64,000 bases of DNA from Straminergon stramineum (Eukaryota > Streptophyta > Bryopsida > Hypnales > Calliergonaceae): positions 42,227,001 through 42,291,000 of the forward strand of contig OY987265.1 in NCBI GenBank assembly GCA_963920665.1, written 5' to 3'. A program made the translations under genes and the position numbers. This document shows positions 23,366 to 35,315 of the stretch, in pieces (positions within the stretch are counted from its first letter, which is position 1; each line of letters opens with the position of its first letter). The notes below the pieces were generated by a model. It did no database searches and was not told the origin of the DNA. It saw nothing but the letters and a program-made list of their open reading frames with translations.

Positions 23366-23600
23366 GAGAACCATGAGCCCCGATGGTCCCTTTCCCTACA
23401 AAGTTTAGTTCCCAAAATGTGTTGGGAATGAAACAAAGTTTAGCCCCCAAAAAGAATTAGAAGGTGGAACCAATAGGATAGAGGAGATAGAATGGCGTGG
23501 TTGGCTCTTTGTGGCTAATTCTATGGCTAACTCCTAGGTGTCTTCCCTTTTTCTTTCCCTCACACATTAAATAAGGATTAGCCTAGAATCGAGAGTAGAA

Positions 23601-23662
23601 GAAACAAAAAGTGAAAAGGAAGCAAGGCCACACACCCCAGCTAATGCAACACCCTTTTGACA
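23601..23662. other. Junction between LTR-like sequence and minisatellite
   Basis: No separate element recognised. Confidence 0.4.
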
Positions 23663-23935
23663 ATCATCAGGGTAGGTCTCTAGTGTCAAGGAGGGTCCCA
23701 ATATCGGGGAGGGTTTATAGCATCGAGGTAGGTTTCTAGTATCAGGATGGGCCCAATATCGGGGTGGGTCCAATATCGGGGAAGGTTCATAGTCTAGGTA
23801 GGGTCTCGATATCTAGATAGGGTCTCTAGTATCAAGACGAGTTCATGGTTTGGATAGGGGCTCTAGTGTCAAGGTGGATTCACAATTGGAGTAGGTTCAC
23901 AGTCGGGGGGAGTCTCCAGTTGCCAGACAGGAATT
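23663..23935 (+). repeat. Degenerate minisatellite, 17-20 bp unit, about 14 copies
   Basis: Successive units such as TAGGTCTCTAGTGTCAAGGA, GGGTCCCAATATCGGGGA, TAGGTTTCTAGTATCAGGA and TAGGGTCTCTAGTATCAAGA alternate between two subtypes, one centred on CTAGTATCAAG and one on CCAATATCGGGG. Spacing is 17-20 bp throughout. G-rich on the plus strand. Confidence 0.85.
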
Positions 23936-25680
23936 CGGCCTAGGGGGGAAAGTTGAGGGAGAAGGGAAAGAAATCACTAACCGGGAAGGAAGAAAAACGA
24001 AGGAGGGGAAGGCAAGCCGAAAGTAAGAGAAGAAAAAAAGCAATACCAAACCCAAAGACACTAGACCATATATGAAGTGGGAAAGTCAACTCCCCGTCTC
24101 TACAAAACATATCATGAAGTAGGAAGACAAATGATGGATTGACAAGGGAAAGAAGACCATTTGAAGAAAGGGAGGGAGAGTAGATAGGAGTAGAATCCCT
24201 AAGTCTTATTAGGGACCTTGGATTAAAGTTAGGTGATTACCAAAAGATTAGCATAAGACATAGGACGTAAGAGGTAGCTCAACCTTGTAGGACGCCATGA
24301 CGTGTCATTTTTTAGCTTCATAGGTAGAAACAAGGGTAGTTGGGCCACCATAGTATGTACGAGGAAGTGAAGGGGAGGGAAAGAAATAGGACAAAGCCAA
24401 CAAATCAATCCTTGTACTAAAATATTTTATGATTAGAACGGTGGTTCATGATATCATGACATGGGAGTTCATGGCGGAAGAGGGAGAGCTTCTGGTGGGT
24501 GCGATCAATGATTCGAGTTCCGAGGTATGAGATAAACCCTTCCTAACTCTCCTAAGGTCCCTAATTAGTGATTAGAAACTATAACCAAGGCCCACCCCTA
24601 GGTCAGACCCTTAGGACTATAGGTCACGTCGCTTCTTAGGGTAGAAACTTAAAGAGGAGGACCATAGCTTTTTAAAACCCTAAGGCACACCCAAATTGGG
24701 TCAAAAACAAGGAAATTATCACCGAATGAAGGTTAGGATTGATTTGGATGAAGAATAGTTAGACATAAGATTTGACAGTAAATTAGGGAGATTAGGAGAG
24801 GCTATCAATTACGGTCCAAGGCCGAAGACAAAAGTTAATTTTAAATTATAGCTTAAGAGAAATTAGCGGATGAAGTTTAAGTAAGGGTTGGATGAAAATT
24901 AAGTAGAAATTCCCAATTAGGACCAAACTCCAGATATAGTTAGAAAAAAGTCTTATGACCCATCCCTAAAAATTTTGAATCTTTTTGAATTAGGGAGCTG
25001 GGCTCAATTGATGGATGAAGTTTAAAGAACCGAGTAGTGGTCAAACTTCATCCACTCATAACTTTGGCTAGGATGGTTGGATAGGGTTGAGTTTTAGATT
25101 TTTAGAAATGTCAAGAGATTAACTAGAGGCTTCTTAGGCTAGTTCCTCCTTGAAGTAGGTTCCATTCAAAACATATAGAGGTCCATCCATTTAGTCGGCC
25201 AAACACACTGGATGTAAATTAAGAGATTCTTGCATGTTTGGGGTCACCTTAGGCACTTAGTAAAAAGTTCCATTGCTTGGAAGGCACAATGGACCACACT
25301 TAGACATCCAAAGGTAGGATTCTCTTAGCCAAAATCCATAACCTAGTCATGTTCACGATTTACCAAGGGTGGGTAAATTGACGCTCACAACATACAACTC
25401 AAAACAAGAAAGAATTTTTAGAGAGGTTCATCACACAATCAAAACCTCTTTAAAAACAGATGCATAACATTAGAGTTAATTGTAAAATAAATCCCAATTT
25501 GTAGATGAGGTATTAGAGGAACGTTTAATTAAGAATAAGATAGTACGAAGAAACACCTCCCTAAACTCTATTAGACCAAGTATGGGTGCTTCAAGAAATT
25601 CCATCTTGTATTTTTCTCAAACCCCCGCTTCTAATTCTCATCGCATAGTTTAAGATTAACTCTACTAACGAAAAAAGATA
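23936..25680 (+). other. Non-coding, probable retroelement internal sequence
   Basis: No gene. Purine-rich at 23940-24200. 24600-25450 resembles 32500-33060 in wording and order (e.g. GGATGAAGTTTAAAGAACCG at 25013 versus GGGTGAAGTTTGATGAACTG at 32831, each followed by GTCAAACTTCATCC or its variant), both downstream of a family 1 LTR-like copy. That suggests shared internal sequence of the same non-autonomous element. Confidence 0.45.
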
Positions 25681-26280
25681 CAATGTTGTGATGTATATAT
25701 ATACATTGTATAAAATATGTACTTATTTTGTAATTTGAAGAGATTCTATGATGTGGAGGACAAACTTATTGGTGATGATTCCAATGGCTTCAAGGTGACA
25801 CTCATGGCCCATAAAGTTGTTTAAAAGATGAAAGCCCTAGATAAGTTTCACTAATTTGGAATATTTTTTTTAAGTTTTATAGAATGTGTGCGTGAGTTTG
25901 AAGTTCAATTCTAAAATGTCAAACTGGAGAATTTTTATTGAGTCGCAAGACTCAAAGTCTCAACTAGAGGCCGAACTAGAGTTTTCCTTGTGACAATTGT
26001 CAATTCAACCATCTCAGTTGATGGTTTCTTCACCATTGCCAACCCATTTGTAAGATGAAGCCAGACCTTCTCGTTCATTGAAGAAACCTTGTGTAGAGCA
26101 GAGTTGACATGGAAATCTCCAAAGAGACGCTCGTGCTTTGGTGATTCTATTTTAAATTGGATGTGTTGAACTAGACATCCAAGAAGTGACATTCAAAGCG
26201 AGTTATGAGGGCTTGAATGTTGATCAATATTTTTATATGATTAGGCTAGTCAAGGGATGTTATGACCACCAACATTGGTT
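25681..26280. other. Possible decayed exon, family not recognised
   Basis: On the minus strand, 26192-25935 (85 codons) encodes a well-mixed protein-like sequence including KHERLFGDFHVNSALHKV and STEMVELTIVTRKTLVRPLV. The plus strand at 25740-25830 also reads protein-like (RFYDVEDKLIGDDSNGFKV). I recognise neither. The codon composition differs from the surrounding AT desert, so a captured or decayed gene fragment is possible. No start, stop or splice structure supports calling a gene. Confidence 0.35.
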
Positions 26281-28030
26281 AAGAGGGCTAGTGAATCCTT
26301 TAGCATAGAGTGGATGTGCAGTTTATGTCGTAAGCATTATCAAGTAGATCCTCAAATTCTTGCAAATAGAGTAGTGCTCTTCTTCAACTTCAGTTTTTAC
26401 CTCCATTTGATTTTGATTAAAGGTTTTTAGCTAATTCAAGTTTTTTGTATTCCATTTGTATGTTAGGAATTGAAAGTTAGGGGAGTAAAACTAGTTTACC
26501 TCTTAGTTTAACCTTTGAGGTTCTTTGGCCTTGAAAGATGAATAGGAACTTACCTTTAGGTGTTTTCCTTGGGCAAATGGATATTTAGAGGCTCATGTGA
26601 TGTGTTCATGGGTTGATTCCACCTACCTTAGGAGCTAAAGGGTAAGTAGGCATCTTCTTTCTCACTTCTAGTGTGTGTGGGAAGGTGTGTGTGTTGGATT
26701 TTAGAAATTGAGAATTCAAGCGACCATATCTTATGATATATAAAGAATTTTGGAATTAAATTTTGGTTTTATGATCCTCTTCTCATTGTCGTTTTAAAGA
26801 GACCTTTCTTATACAATTTGAATTTGGCATCAAAAAGTTAGAAGCAAAAAGTTGGAAGCGTATGAGTGGAGGAAGGTCTATTGCCACCCAACAAAAAAGA
26901 ACAAAGATTTGAGGAGCTATCAAAGTTTGTATTTTTTTTCTTATCTCTTTGAAATTTGGGTATAATAGAGAATTTTTTTTATATTTACAAAGACTCATTG
27001 CTTGAAGAAATTAGAGCTTTGTGGAAAAAGATATGGGTGTTTGAGTAGTAAAGGGTCTGCTACCCTTATTGTTTGAAACCTAAGACTTTGTAAAGCTATA
27101 GATTTTTCTCGGAAAATCAATTGCAAGTGAAAATTTTAGCAAAAATAATAGAATTTGTTAGCTTTCTAAAAAACTATAAATCTCTTAGTTTGTAGAAAAA
27201 TTGCAAAAGTTATAGGTAGTGAAGTAAAAGAAGGTGAGTTGTCTTCTCATTTTGAGTAGAATGTAGTTAGATAGGGTTTAGATTTGTGTTTTGTTTAAAG
27301 ATTTAAAGACATGAAGATTGAAGACTCGTATATAGTGGCTTGTGGCTTGTTATTCTTAGCCAATTTCAGAGGCTTGTTGTCTTTCTATTGTCATTCCTAG
27401 CCGAATTTGAAGGCTTGTTTTTATTTCTACATTGTAAACATTGTTGCACATTATATATGTATCCATTAATAATTCCATTTTGTATTTGCGGTGATGAAGT
27501 GGGATTGATCACCCACAAGGTTGTTATTTTTGTTGTTCCCATTGGTGAAGCATAATTGCTGGTCACCTTGGATTTGAAGTTTAGGAGTCAATCTTTCCGA
27601 TGGTTCAATTGATAGTCTAAATGTCATCTTTTACCCGTCCGATGCTTGTGGTTTTTTATCACCTATCTTAACCTTGAAACCCATATAGAGACATTTCAGG
27701 ATAGGCCAACGGTAAGCAGTTTGAAGATTTAAAGACTTGAAGACCAGAAAACTCAATTCAACTTTAGGCTAGCAAACTATTTCTAGTGGCAAGTAGATAC
27801 TCTGTGTATTCCTAAAGCATTCCCCTCTCTACATGATGATGGAAAAAGAGAAACAATCTTTAAACTCCATTGAACTAGAACAACAATTGCTAGTTGATGT
27901 CGGAATGTTGGGTATAGGTATCGACATGAACATGGTATGTGGTGCAAAATCCCAAATATCATCAAATAAGACAAAGTACTAGGGATTTTGGAAGGAGAGA
28001 AGATTCTAGACATTTGTATCATTAGACAGT
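26281..28030. other. No recognised gene
   Basis: AT-rich spacer. 27300-27740 contains GAAGATTTAAAGACTTGAAG-like wording twice (27299 and 27723), possibly the edges of an old LTR of another family. It was not resolved further. Confidence 0.4.
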
Positions 28031-28173
28031 TCTACTTGCAGTGACCTAATCCTATAGAATTTCACAACATTTGGTGTGGAATTACAGTTTCAAATGTTCC
28101 TTATTAGAGTATTGTTTTGCATTCTGTTGAAGCAGGTAGTTGCAGAAGGATTTGTAAGGGTTGTTGCTACATC

Positions 28174-28906
28174 ATGGCTACTACATCCATGGCAAACACA
28201 ACCATTGTGTCTCTCAAGGTAGGGAGCGAGCAAACTAACAATGCTTGTTTAAACTCCATTGCTTCCATTGGGCACGTAAAGTTTGAGAAGCAACAACAAT
28301 TACAGAGACAATGACAGGTGGCACAACAAATGACCACGAAAGCCGCCATGGAGCTCCACTTCAACAAAGATGGTTCTACTATTAAGAGAATGCAAGTGTG
28401 TAGAATGGGGTTTTGAATTTTAGGCAAGGTTTTGTGTTTTTCCTTCTATGTGAATGTGAAGTGAGGAAGAAATTTGTTTACATTTGTATTCTTACACTTG
28501 TGTGCTTTTTTGCTATGATGAGCAGGTTAGAGTTGACAAACTTGAGGATCTCGTTGGCACCACTTTGGGATCCAAGGGCTAGATCATGGTGCTCAAAAAC
28601 AAGTATGGGTCACCCAAAATTATGAACGATGGTGTCACAATGGCCAAGGAGGTTGGTGTTTCCAATCCTTGCATTTCTTGGAGTGTTGATTTGAGAGAGT
28701 TCTTAGCAATTTTGAAAGGCAAATCTAACCATGGATCTTGTTCATTTGACATGATGAATGTTCACTACATTGAGCTTAAGGACATAGTTGAGAATATTGG
28801 TGCTAAATTGGTCAAGTAGAAAGTTGCCAAAACGAATGACTTGGCCAATGACAATACCACCACCTCCATCATCCTTGCACAAGGACTCATTGCTAAGGGT
28901 GTGAAG
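28174..28906 (+). pseudogene. CPN60B: Plastid chaperonin-60 beta (CPN60B) pseudogene, 5' part
   Basis: CPN60B is a subunit of the chloroplast GroEL-type folding chaperonin. An ATG at 28174 opens a Ser/Thr-rich, transit-peptide-like segment broken by TGA (28312-28314). The mature N-terminus follows as ELHFNKDGSTIKRMQ. A 130 bp GT-AG intron (28396-28525) comes next, then DKLEDLVGTTLGSKG with a TAG at 28580-28582, and NKYGSPKIMNDGVTMAKEV. About 110 bp of extra sequence, perhaps a retained intron, precedes the continuing domain at 28772: ELKDIVENIGAKLVK, TAG at 28817-28819, then [20 protein letters not shown] and LIAKGVKV, ending at a GT at 28907. Chaperonin motifs are clear, including the ATP-binding NDxTTT loop in altered form (DGTTT is usual). 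Introns show it came from genomic DNA, not mRNA. Only about the first quarter of the protein is present. The rest is not found in the window; the LTR-like sequence 295 bp downstream may have split it. Confidence 0.88.
28396..28525 (+). other. Intron of the CPN60B pseudogene
   Basis: Begins GTGTGTAG after the codon CAA and ends ATGAGCAG before GTTAGAGTTGAC. The flanking exons join exactly in frame at a known conserved block of chaperonin 60. Confidence 0.8.
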
Positions 28907-29200
28907 GTAGATTCCCAATTTCCTAAGTGATGGTTTGCATTAACTTTTCATGAACCAATAAGCCATTAAGCCCAAATTGTGTCTTTTGTTGATTTAATAC
29001 TCTGACCTATGCATGCAATGTTTTTCATTGATTTTCATAATATAAAATTTGTTCCTAATCGAATTCTATTATTTTCACAATATGATCAATGGACTTTGCC
29101 ATTTTAAAACCATGAAACTTTGATCCATTAGGATTCAATACCTATTTGCTATTACTCCTTTCAAATGATCCTATCTGTGATGTATATTACTATGCCTTGT
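28907..29200 (+). other. Probable next intron of the CPN60B pseudogene
   Basis: Starts with GT directly after the conserved GVKV block, is AT-rich and non-coding, and runs into the LTR-like copy at 29201 without an acceptor being found. Confidence 0.5.
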
Positions 29201-31370
29201 TGTAAGCCCCGTATTTAGCACATGGGTATCAAATTTTGTTTTTGTTTTTGCTTATATTAGTATATCTTATAGTCGAAAAGACAAGAAGAGTGTTTACAAT
29301 GTATTTGGTAGAAATCCCTAGAGATGTGGTCTATTAGTCTTAAAAGTCTAGGAAGTACCTTAAATAATTTTCTCTCTAGTTTCCAATGTCCAAGTTAGGT
29401 GTTTAGCCTAGCAATTAGGGATTTGGAGTAGTTTAAGCTCTATTGTCAAGAATAGATAAAAACACCTAATTTGGGTTATAGTAGGTGAAACCTCTAGGAA
29501 ATGGTGATAGAGATTTAGGTTATAGGAATTAGAGGGTGAAATAGGAATTGGTTCCCTAAATCCTAGAAAAATATGTAAGCAACCTATATAAAGGTCATGA
29601 TCTAGTTCATAAAGAATTGGAGAAATTATTTTTTATTCTAATATTCTTAGTAGGTAAAATCCACAAGTTCGATGATTATGCAACCAATGGATGAGGAGAG
29701 GTGTTTCTAGCTTAAAAACATGCTACGGGCGCAATGAAAAAGTTGGTTCATGAAGATTCCCTAATATGAGAATGAATCTTCCTCCTCTGAATTAATTCTA
29801 TAGGTGTTATTTGAACACCTTTACCATGAAGTGCAAGATATAGGAATTTGCACTTATCATTTGGAGTATTCCTAGAGGCTACCCAAAAAATTTCATAAGT
29901 TTTTGGATTGGAGAAGATGACTCCATAGGAAGTCAACTACATTTATCGGCATTTGGAAATTCATTGAAATTATCAAGGTAGCAATAAAATCCCACTGAAA
30001 ATTAGGATAATGTATTTTAGTATAAAGAAGTGCCTCGCCAAATTTTAAGACATTCTAACAACAAGTACCAGAATTAGCAACAACAATGACTTTTATCAAA
30101 ATTTCAAAATTTCCAATGAGTTGACCGGTGTATTCAGAGCTAATGATGTCCAATTGAAGACAGCTAGGAATTTTTTTGAACCTCCTTAAATCCCCTAGCT
30201 GGTCAAAACTTAGAAAAAAGTCAAACTCCAAGTTTGGGATTTTTGACCCTTTTCACTGGATTTCAAATCACTAGCTTTTGCTTGCAAAATAGGCCGGGAG
30301 TAGGGGGATTGAGGGTCTTGAATACTAATTTGGGTCTTTTGAAGACAATGGCACAATCTATTTGGCATTTAAGCATTTATCCCAAAGTTAGAATGGTCAC
30401 AATACTAGGGTAGAAAGTTTAAAAGTAAATTTTGACGGGTTTTTTAGGAGTAGTTTGTTATGTAATTTGAGGGGGGAGGAGACCTTGAAAATGTATAAAA
30501 GGCCTCCTTTTCCCTCACTTTGCACCCCTTTTCTTCATTTTGAAGAGCCTCTTTTGCTTGTATTTTGTTTCTACCAAACTCGTTGGCATGGTTTTGGTTT
30601 TGGTCATTTTGCCAAGAACCCCGTGTTATAATTTTTGTTGAAACTTTCGTGACTATTGTTGTGTTTTTGAAGCTCTTTTCAAAGGATGTTGGGGTCCCTT
30701 CAGAGAAGCCTTGCTTGCATGCATACTCTACTTTAGTTACTAACTAAACCTTATTTTTTGTGAGATTATTGGAGTACTAACAAACTTTATTTGTGGTTGA
30801 GTCTTTGGTGTTTAAGTACTAACCATGGACAAGCTTTTGATAGAGATTTCTCAACTCTAAGTTGGAAAAAAACAACCTACAGTTTGTTACTAACCCAAGT
30901 GTTTGAATTTGAACGTTAGTGTCTTTTAAATTCCATCTAAGCTCTTTGGGAGTGGGATCTCACACTTTGGTGTTGAAAATCCCTACTAGAGCCTTGACAA
31001 AGAAATTTGTGGTCCTAAGTGTTATAATGTCATTTTGAGAAGTTTGGGTGGGAACCAAACCTCATACATTCATACTAACCAACTTGGGGAAAGTTGCCTC
31101 AAAATTGGCACTAAGCCGCTATATAGCGAAGCTTTGCCTTTGGACATAATTTTCCTTAGTTAATTGTGTTTTCGTGCTTTAAAATTTGGGCTTAATACCT
31201 TGGACGATGAAGCTTTGTTCCTAGACATGATATTTCCACATTTATTTTATTTTAAAGGGTACCTATAAGGAGATCCAAAGTTAGTTGGCAAGCAACATCC
31301 AGGATCAGAGTCCACAATTTTTTTGGAATTCCAAATCATAGCTAGAAACTAGTGCATCGTAGACCCATCC
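29201..31370 (+). mobile_element. LTR-like sequence, family 1, copy A
   Basis: Starts TGTAAGCCCC. It aligns end to end with the minus strand of 42887-38314, minus that copy's nested 2380 bp insertion. Good landmarks are TAGTTTAAGC near 29430, GGTAAAATCCACAAGTTCGA at 29656, AGCTTAAAAACATGC near 29710, GAAGATGACTCCAT at 29911, CAAGTACCAGAATTAGC near 30062 and TATAAAAGGCC at 30494. At 29860-29880 it retains the uninterrupted site into which the other copy received its solo LTR. No PBS, PPT or protein domains were found, and the right boundary is estimated. Confidence 0.7.
30494..30504 (+). promoter_or_regulatory. TATA box of LTR-like copy A
   Basis: TATAAAAGGCC is followed by a T/C-rich leader (TCCTTTTCCCTCACTTTGCA), as in the two other copies. 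Confidence 0.65.
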
Positions 31371-33199
31371 AAGTCAATACACTACTAATCTTATCGGGCC
31401 AATATATAGTGATCTAATGGGCTAGTACATAGCAACCCAACCAAGCCTACTCATGTGATTGAGTGATACATCATCTGATTGGGTGAATCCATTTGATTCA
31501 ATCTATATACATTTGGTTACCATCAAACCAAACTAGGATGATGCCTACAAGGCCCCTTTTGGTTTCTTTTCTAATTTTTGAACACTAGGCTTAGTTTTCT
31601 AATAGATAGACTTTGATGGGAAATTCTTGGACCTAATTCTAATTAAGAATTTAGTTTTGGGAGACACCTAAGGAAGGTCTAAGAAGACTAATAGCAAGTG
31701 TGTGATCTAGAAAAAAATTTGAACTTAGAAGAAAAATCAGATTTGGAAGGTGAGTAAGCATAGGCCATACCAAGTTGGAATCAAATCAATTTGGTTCACC
31801 TACTTAAGCGCCTGGCTCCTCCAAACATGACCAAGTCATCTCCAACACCATTTGGTCATACAAAGCTTCTGTTGCTTCACCAAAACTTCATCTATCTCTT
31901 GAATTCACAATTTGGAATTGTGCTCTCAAAACTTTGGCCACTGAAAAACTTAGAATTGAAACCCAAATGAGTGAGTCTTAGTACTAAATGTTAGCAAGTG
32001 AGAGTGTGATTTGAAGGAGAGAAGTTGTAAGTGAGGAAAAACCATTCATTCAAAATATTTAGCTCATTTTCCAAGGTTTGGAAGTTGGTTTAAAGACAAG
32101 TAGAGAAAAACAAAAAGAGAGAATAATTGTCTTTTTAGATTCTAGAAATTAGTTAGTAGTTAGTAGAAGTCAAATCCATTTGTCTTTAAGCATTTGTTGC
32201 TTCTTGATAAATTAGCAAGGAATTTAGAGATTAGATTTGATAGGATTTCATTTGTAAAAAATATCTAGAAAGAAAAGGAAAAAAAATTAGAAAGAAGGAA
32301 AAGAAAAGATAAAGAGTTGGAACAAGCTAAAAAGAATCTTTAAACTCTTTCAATGAACCACCTACTTCTCCAAACATTTCAAGAAGCAACACAAAATGGA
32401 AGTAGAAGGAGTACACCATGATGACACAAATGCGATGCACAACAACATGAATTTGGGAGTTGCAAATCTTGAAGTAAGTTCATAAAATACATGTATTTGA
32501 TTTGATTTATCCCAAAAGAATTAGCTTAGTATTAGACATTAGTGTTAGAAGTTAAAACATAGCTTTAGACCATCAAAACTAATAGAAAAGTAGGATTTGA
32601 GCTTGATAGTAGTTAGGAAAAGTCAATACCTTTCCAAAAAGTCATTAAACATCAAAAATAGACAAGAATTCCTAAAATTATGCTTGGATGAAAAGTAGCT
32701 TCAAAAGTGGATGAAAAACTAGGAAATCATCCAAAAAAATCAAGGAAAAAATCTTAGAACCTACAGTAGAAGTAGAAGTCATAAGTGAAAAGGAAGATAA
32801 TTTCAAAAATAAGAGGTCAAAGAATTTGATGGGTGAAGTTTGATGAACTGGTTGCTAGTTAAACTTTATCCGTGAAAAAACTTTTGCTAGGAAAGTCAAA
32901 AGTACAAGAGTTTCCTGGAAGATAACACTAGTGACTTTTACTTTAAATTTACTTAGACTTTAAAATAGTAAGTAGGATTAAAATTTAAAAGATGTAGTTA
33001 GAACAATAGGGGATTACAATTTACAAAGAATTTTTTGAAGGGATCTTAGGAACAAGTTAGGGTTAGAATCTCTTAGGGCAAAATAGAGCGTAAGACCATA
33101 ATAATTTGTGACATACTCAAATTTACACTCCCATGCCCATTGACTGTCTAACGCAATGACGTCTTAAAAAACATGATACATTTTTTTATAAATAGCTTA
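31371..33199 (+). other. Non-coding, probable retroelement internal sequence
   Basis: No coding domain. A purine-rich stretch (32270-32330) and scattered similarity to 24600-25450 suggest the internal region of a non-autonomous LTR element following copy A. Confidence 0.45.
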
Positions 33200-34487
33200 A
33201 AAAAATGTGGGTTTCGTACAAAGAATCCCTTTGTCTTTGTTAATTTTGTTAACTACTTGAATTTGCTAAACCTCTTTGGACTCTCGCAAAAGTAAGCGAA
33301 GGTGACCGACAAAAGTTTCTCTATGTTGCCAAATATCCAAAGATTGGACAAGGCCTTGAACATCAAATTGCATCAATGTGCCACGTAGTGTACACCGATA
33401 ACATTTGGTGCATGCTTCTCTTTAATTTGCAACATGACACCCTAGCAAGTTCCTTGCAATGTCGAAGCACCATCAACACCAAAGTTGAGGACCTTCTTCG
33501 CAATGCTCTCAGAGTCTAGACTACCACCAGTTCTGAGAGACCCCACAATGAATTCAATAAGATTCTCAATTGTTGGACTATATTCTACTCGTTGCAAGGA
33601 AATGAGCAATAGAATCCTTACCCACTCTTGAACAACATAAGCATGGACAAACAAGAAAACATTGTTATTGTTGCAATGACCTCATCAACAATGATGGCCA
33701 AGCATCTAGCATCCCCGATCAACCTACATGTTTTTTGCATGACCTGTTTGTAATTGTATCTTGCCGTGACCCATCCTAAATTGTCACACCAATGGACAAA
33801 TGGCAAGTTAGGGACACTCAACAACTTGTACAAAGCTTAGCTAGAGTCATATTCCACCATTGGCCAACCATTAGAGAGAAGCTGAAATAACTTCGCAAAT
33901 TTCACCCTCTTCTTTCTGGCTTCCAATGATGTGCAATGGTTCAGTTGCTCCAACACAATGGGTGGTGGCTTGGTTGCATACAAGGGCAAATTCTTGCGAT
34001 GTTTCCATTGGGTCGCAATGGAGCTCTCTCTAGCCTTGACCTTGTACTGTGGCATGTCTTTCTTGGCAGTGCGCTTGCCATCATGTTTGAAAAGTGTATC
34101 AAATTTGGGAGCCATAATGCATGGTTTCCTGTCAAAAGAAGAGCAAACCTTGCAGCTAACCATGTGGAGAATTATGCCATCTAATGCCATGATTCCTTCC
34201 ACCCATAGGAGCTTCGCCGCCCACATCATTTAGAATTTTTGGTGACGGTCATACCTCTTTTGAGACCTAGATCACTCAATGTCAACCTTTGTCCAAATTG
34301 TAGCGCCTCTCTTCTGCGGTGGAGATTGAAAATAAGAATCATCGGACCCCTCCAACTCCTTAGGAATTTCAACCAAGTCGACATTATCAACATCTTGAGA
34401 ATCTTCCGAAATAGTAATTAATGGGGTTTTTGTGCTCAAGACAACCGTTGTCGTGATGTGGCCATTTACTAGCTAAGAGATAGACAT
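33200..34487 (-). pseudogene. hAT-type transposase (plant ZNF862-like/DUF4371 group), degraded
   Basis: Read from 34487 on the minus strand: an acidic N-terminal part, then KRYDRHQKF, MMWAAKLLWVEGI, a Cys-containing CKVCSSFDRKPCIMAPKFD block, then TLFKHDGKRTAK, the pattern of the N-terminal zinc finger in this group. After LFQLLSNGWPMVEYDSS a TAA (33837-33839) interrupts, and ALYKLLSVPNLPFVHW, IGDARCLAIIVDEV follow. A frameshift near 33650 leads to FVHAYVVQEWVRILLLISLQ, KKVLNFGVDGASTLQG, IGVHYVAH and PKRFSKFK. The order is that of the DDE-type RNase-H core of plant hAT transposases (D-E-V and G-V-D-G-A-S segments). The C-terminal dimerisation region is missing and no terminal repeats were found. 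At least five in-frame stops and one frameshift make it dead. Confidence 0.85.
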
Positions 34488-35132
34488 CTTTCTACTTCTA
34501 TGTTGGTTCCAAATAGTAAGGTAGTTAGGCTTGATGGGTGAAAATTGAAGGTTGGTGATTGTTTAAGTTGATAGTAGGAAGATAGGACATTTGTCCCATA
34601 TTGTTTGCAGTTTTGTTGTTAGTAGGAAGTTAGGGCATTTGTCCCATATTGTTTGTAGCTTTGAGTTCCTTCTATGGGTGCTTAAAGTGATTGCTTCTTC
34701 CATTAATCTAATTTGGAATCTTTTCCAAGGTGAATATATTTATCATTGAAGGTTGTGTTATTGAAAATTGCTTTTACTTTTGTGTTCTTGTGAGAGTTGT
34801 TTTTCTTTTTTTTGAATTCTACTGACAATTGTGGGTAAAAGTGACTTTGCTAAAGCAATAGCAAAGTCTCTTTTTGAAGTTCCATTAAGGGTTGCAAGTG
34901 AGAGTGAACTTGCTAAAGCAATAGTAAGTTTATTTTCATCAAAAGCAAGTGTTATATATAGGATACATATTATAATTAGTTATGGTGAGTGGGACTTGGT
35001 ATTAGATTTAGGATTTCTTTGTTCATTGGGATTTCTTTTTCTTTTTCACAAACATTTATTATAGCTAGAAGCCCTGCACTTTTCCAAATAGGTAGAAATA
35101 CGTCACGTTCCTGTGTCTCCAGATCCAGAAGA
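34488..35132. other. No gene; spacer with a local duplication
   Basis: The phrase 'TAGGACATTTGTCCCATATTGTTTG' recurs as TAGGGCATTTGTCCCATATT (34585 and 34632 areas), a short tandem duplication of about 47 bp. GAACTTGCTAAAGCAATAG-like wording also repeats at 34846 and 34909. No coding domain. Confidence 0.5.
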
Positions 35133-35315
35133 CACTAGTAGAAAATAGTGTTTCAATGAATAAAAATTAGTTGACGTTTTTCTATGTTTTTTGCCAAAAA
35201 ATAGAAAATTTATGCTAAATGGAATGCAGTTTTCAGAAATTTGCGTTCTATACAACTCAACTTTTTTTAAATGTCAATTGGTTCTTGTTGTCTAGAACAT
35301 TGTTTTCTACTAGTG
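35133..35315. mobile_element. CACTA-type MITE, 183 bp
   Basis: Ends CACTAGTAGAAAATAGTGTT and, on the other strand from 35315, CACTAGTAGAAAACAATGTT. The 3 bp AGA at 35130-35132 recurs at 35316-35318. Termini and target length are those of CACTA elements. It is too short to encode anything. Confidence 0.93.

Larger units (their letters stand above)
21659..23600 (+). mobile_element. LTR-like sequence, family 1, copy E, right part
   Basis: Continues copy E after the transposon. 21659-22010 matches the minus strand of about 345 down to 1. Further on it parallels the plus-strand copy at 29201-31370 with many substitutions: the stretch before the TATA box, TATAAAAGGG at 22677, then the repeated 'AAGCTTTG' block. 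The right boundary near 23600 is an estimate from the length of the other copies. No coding domains were seen. Confidence 0.6.
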
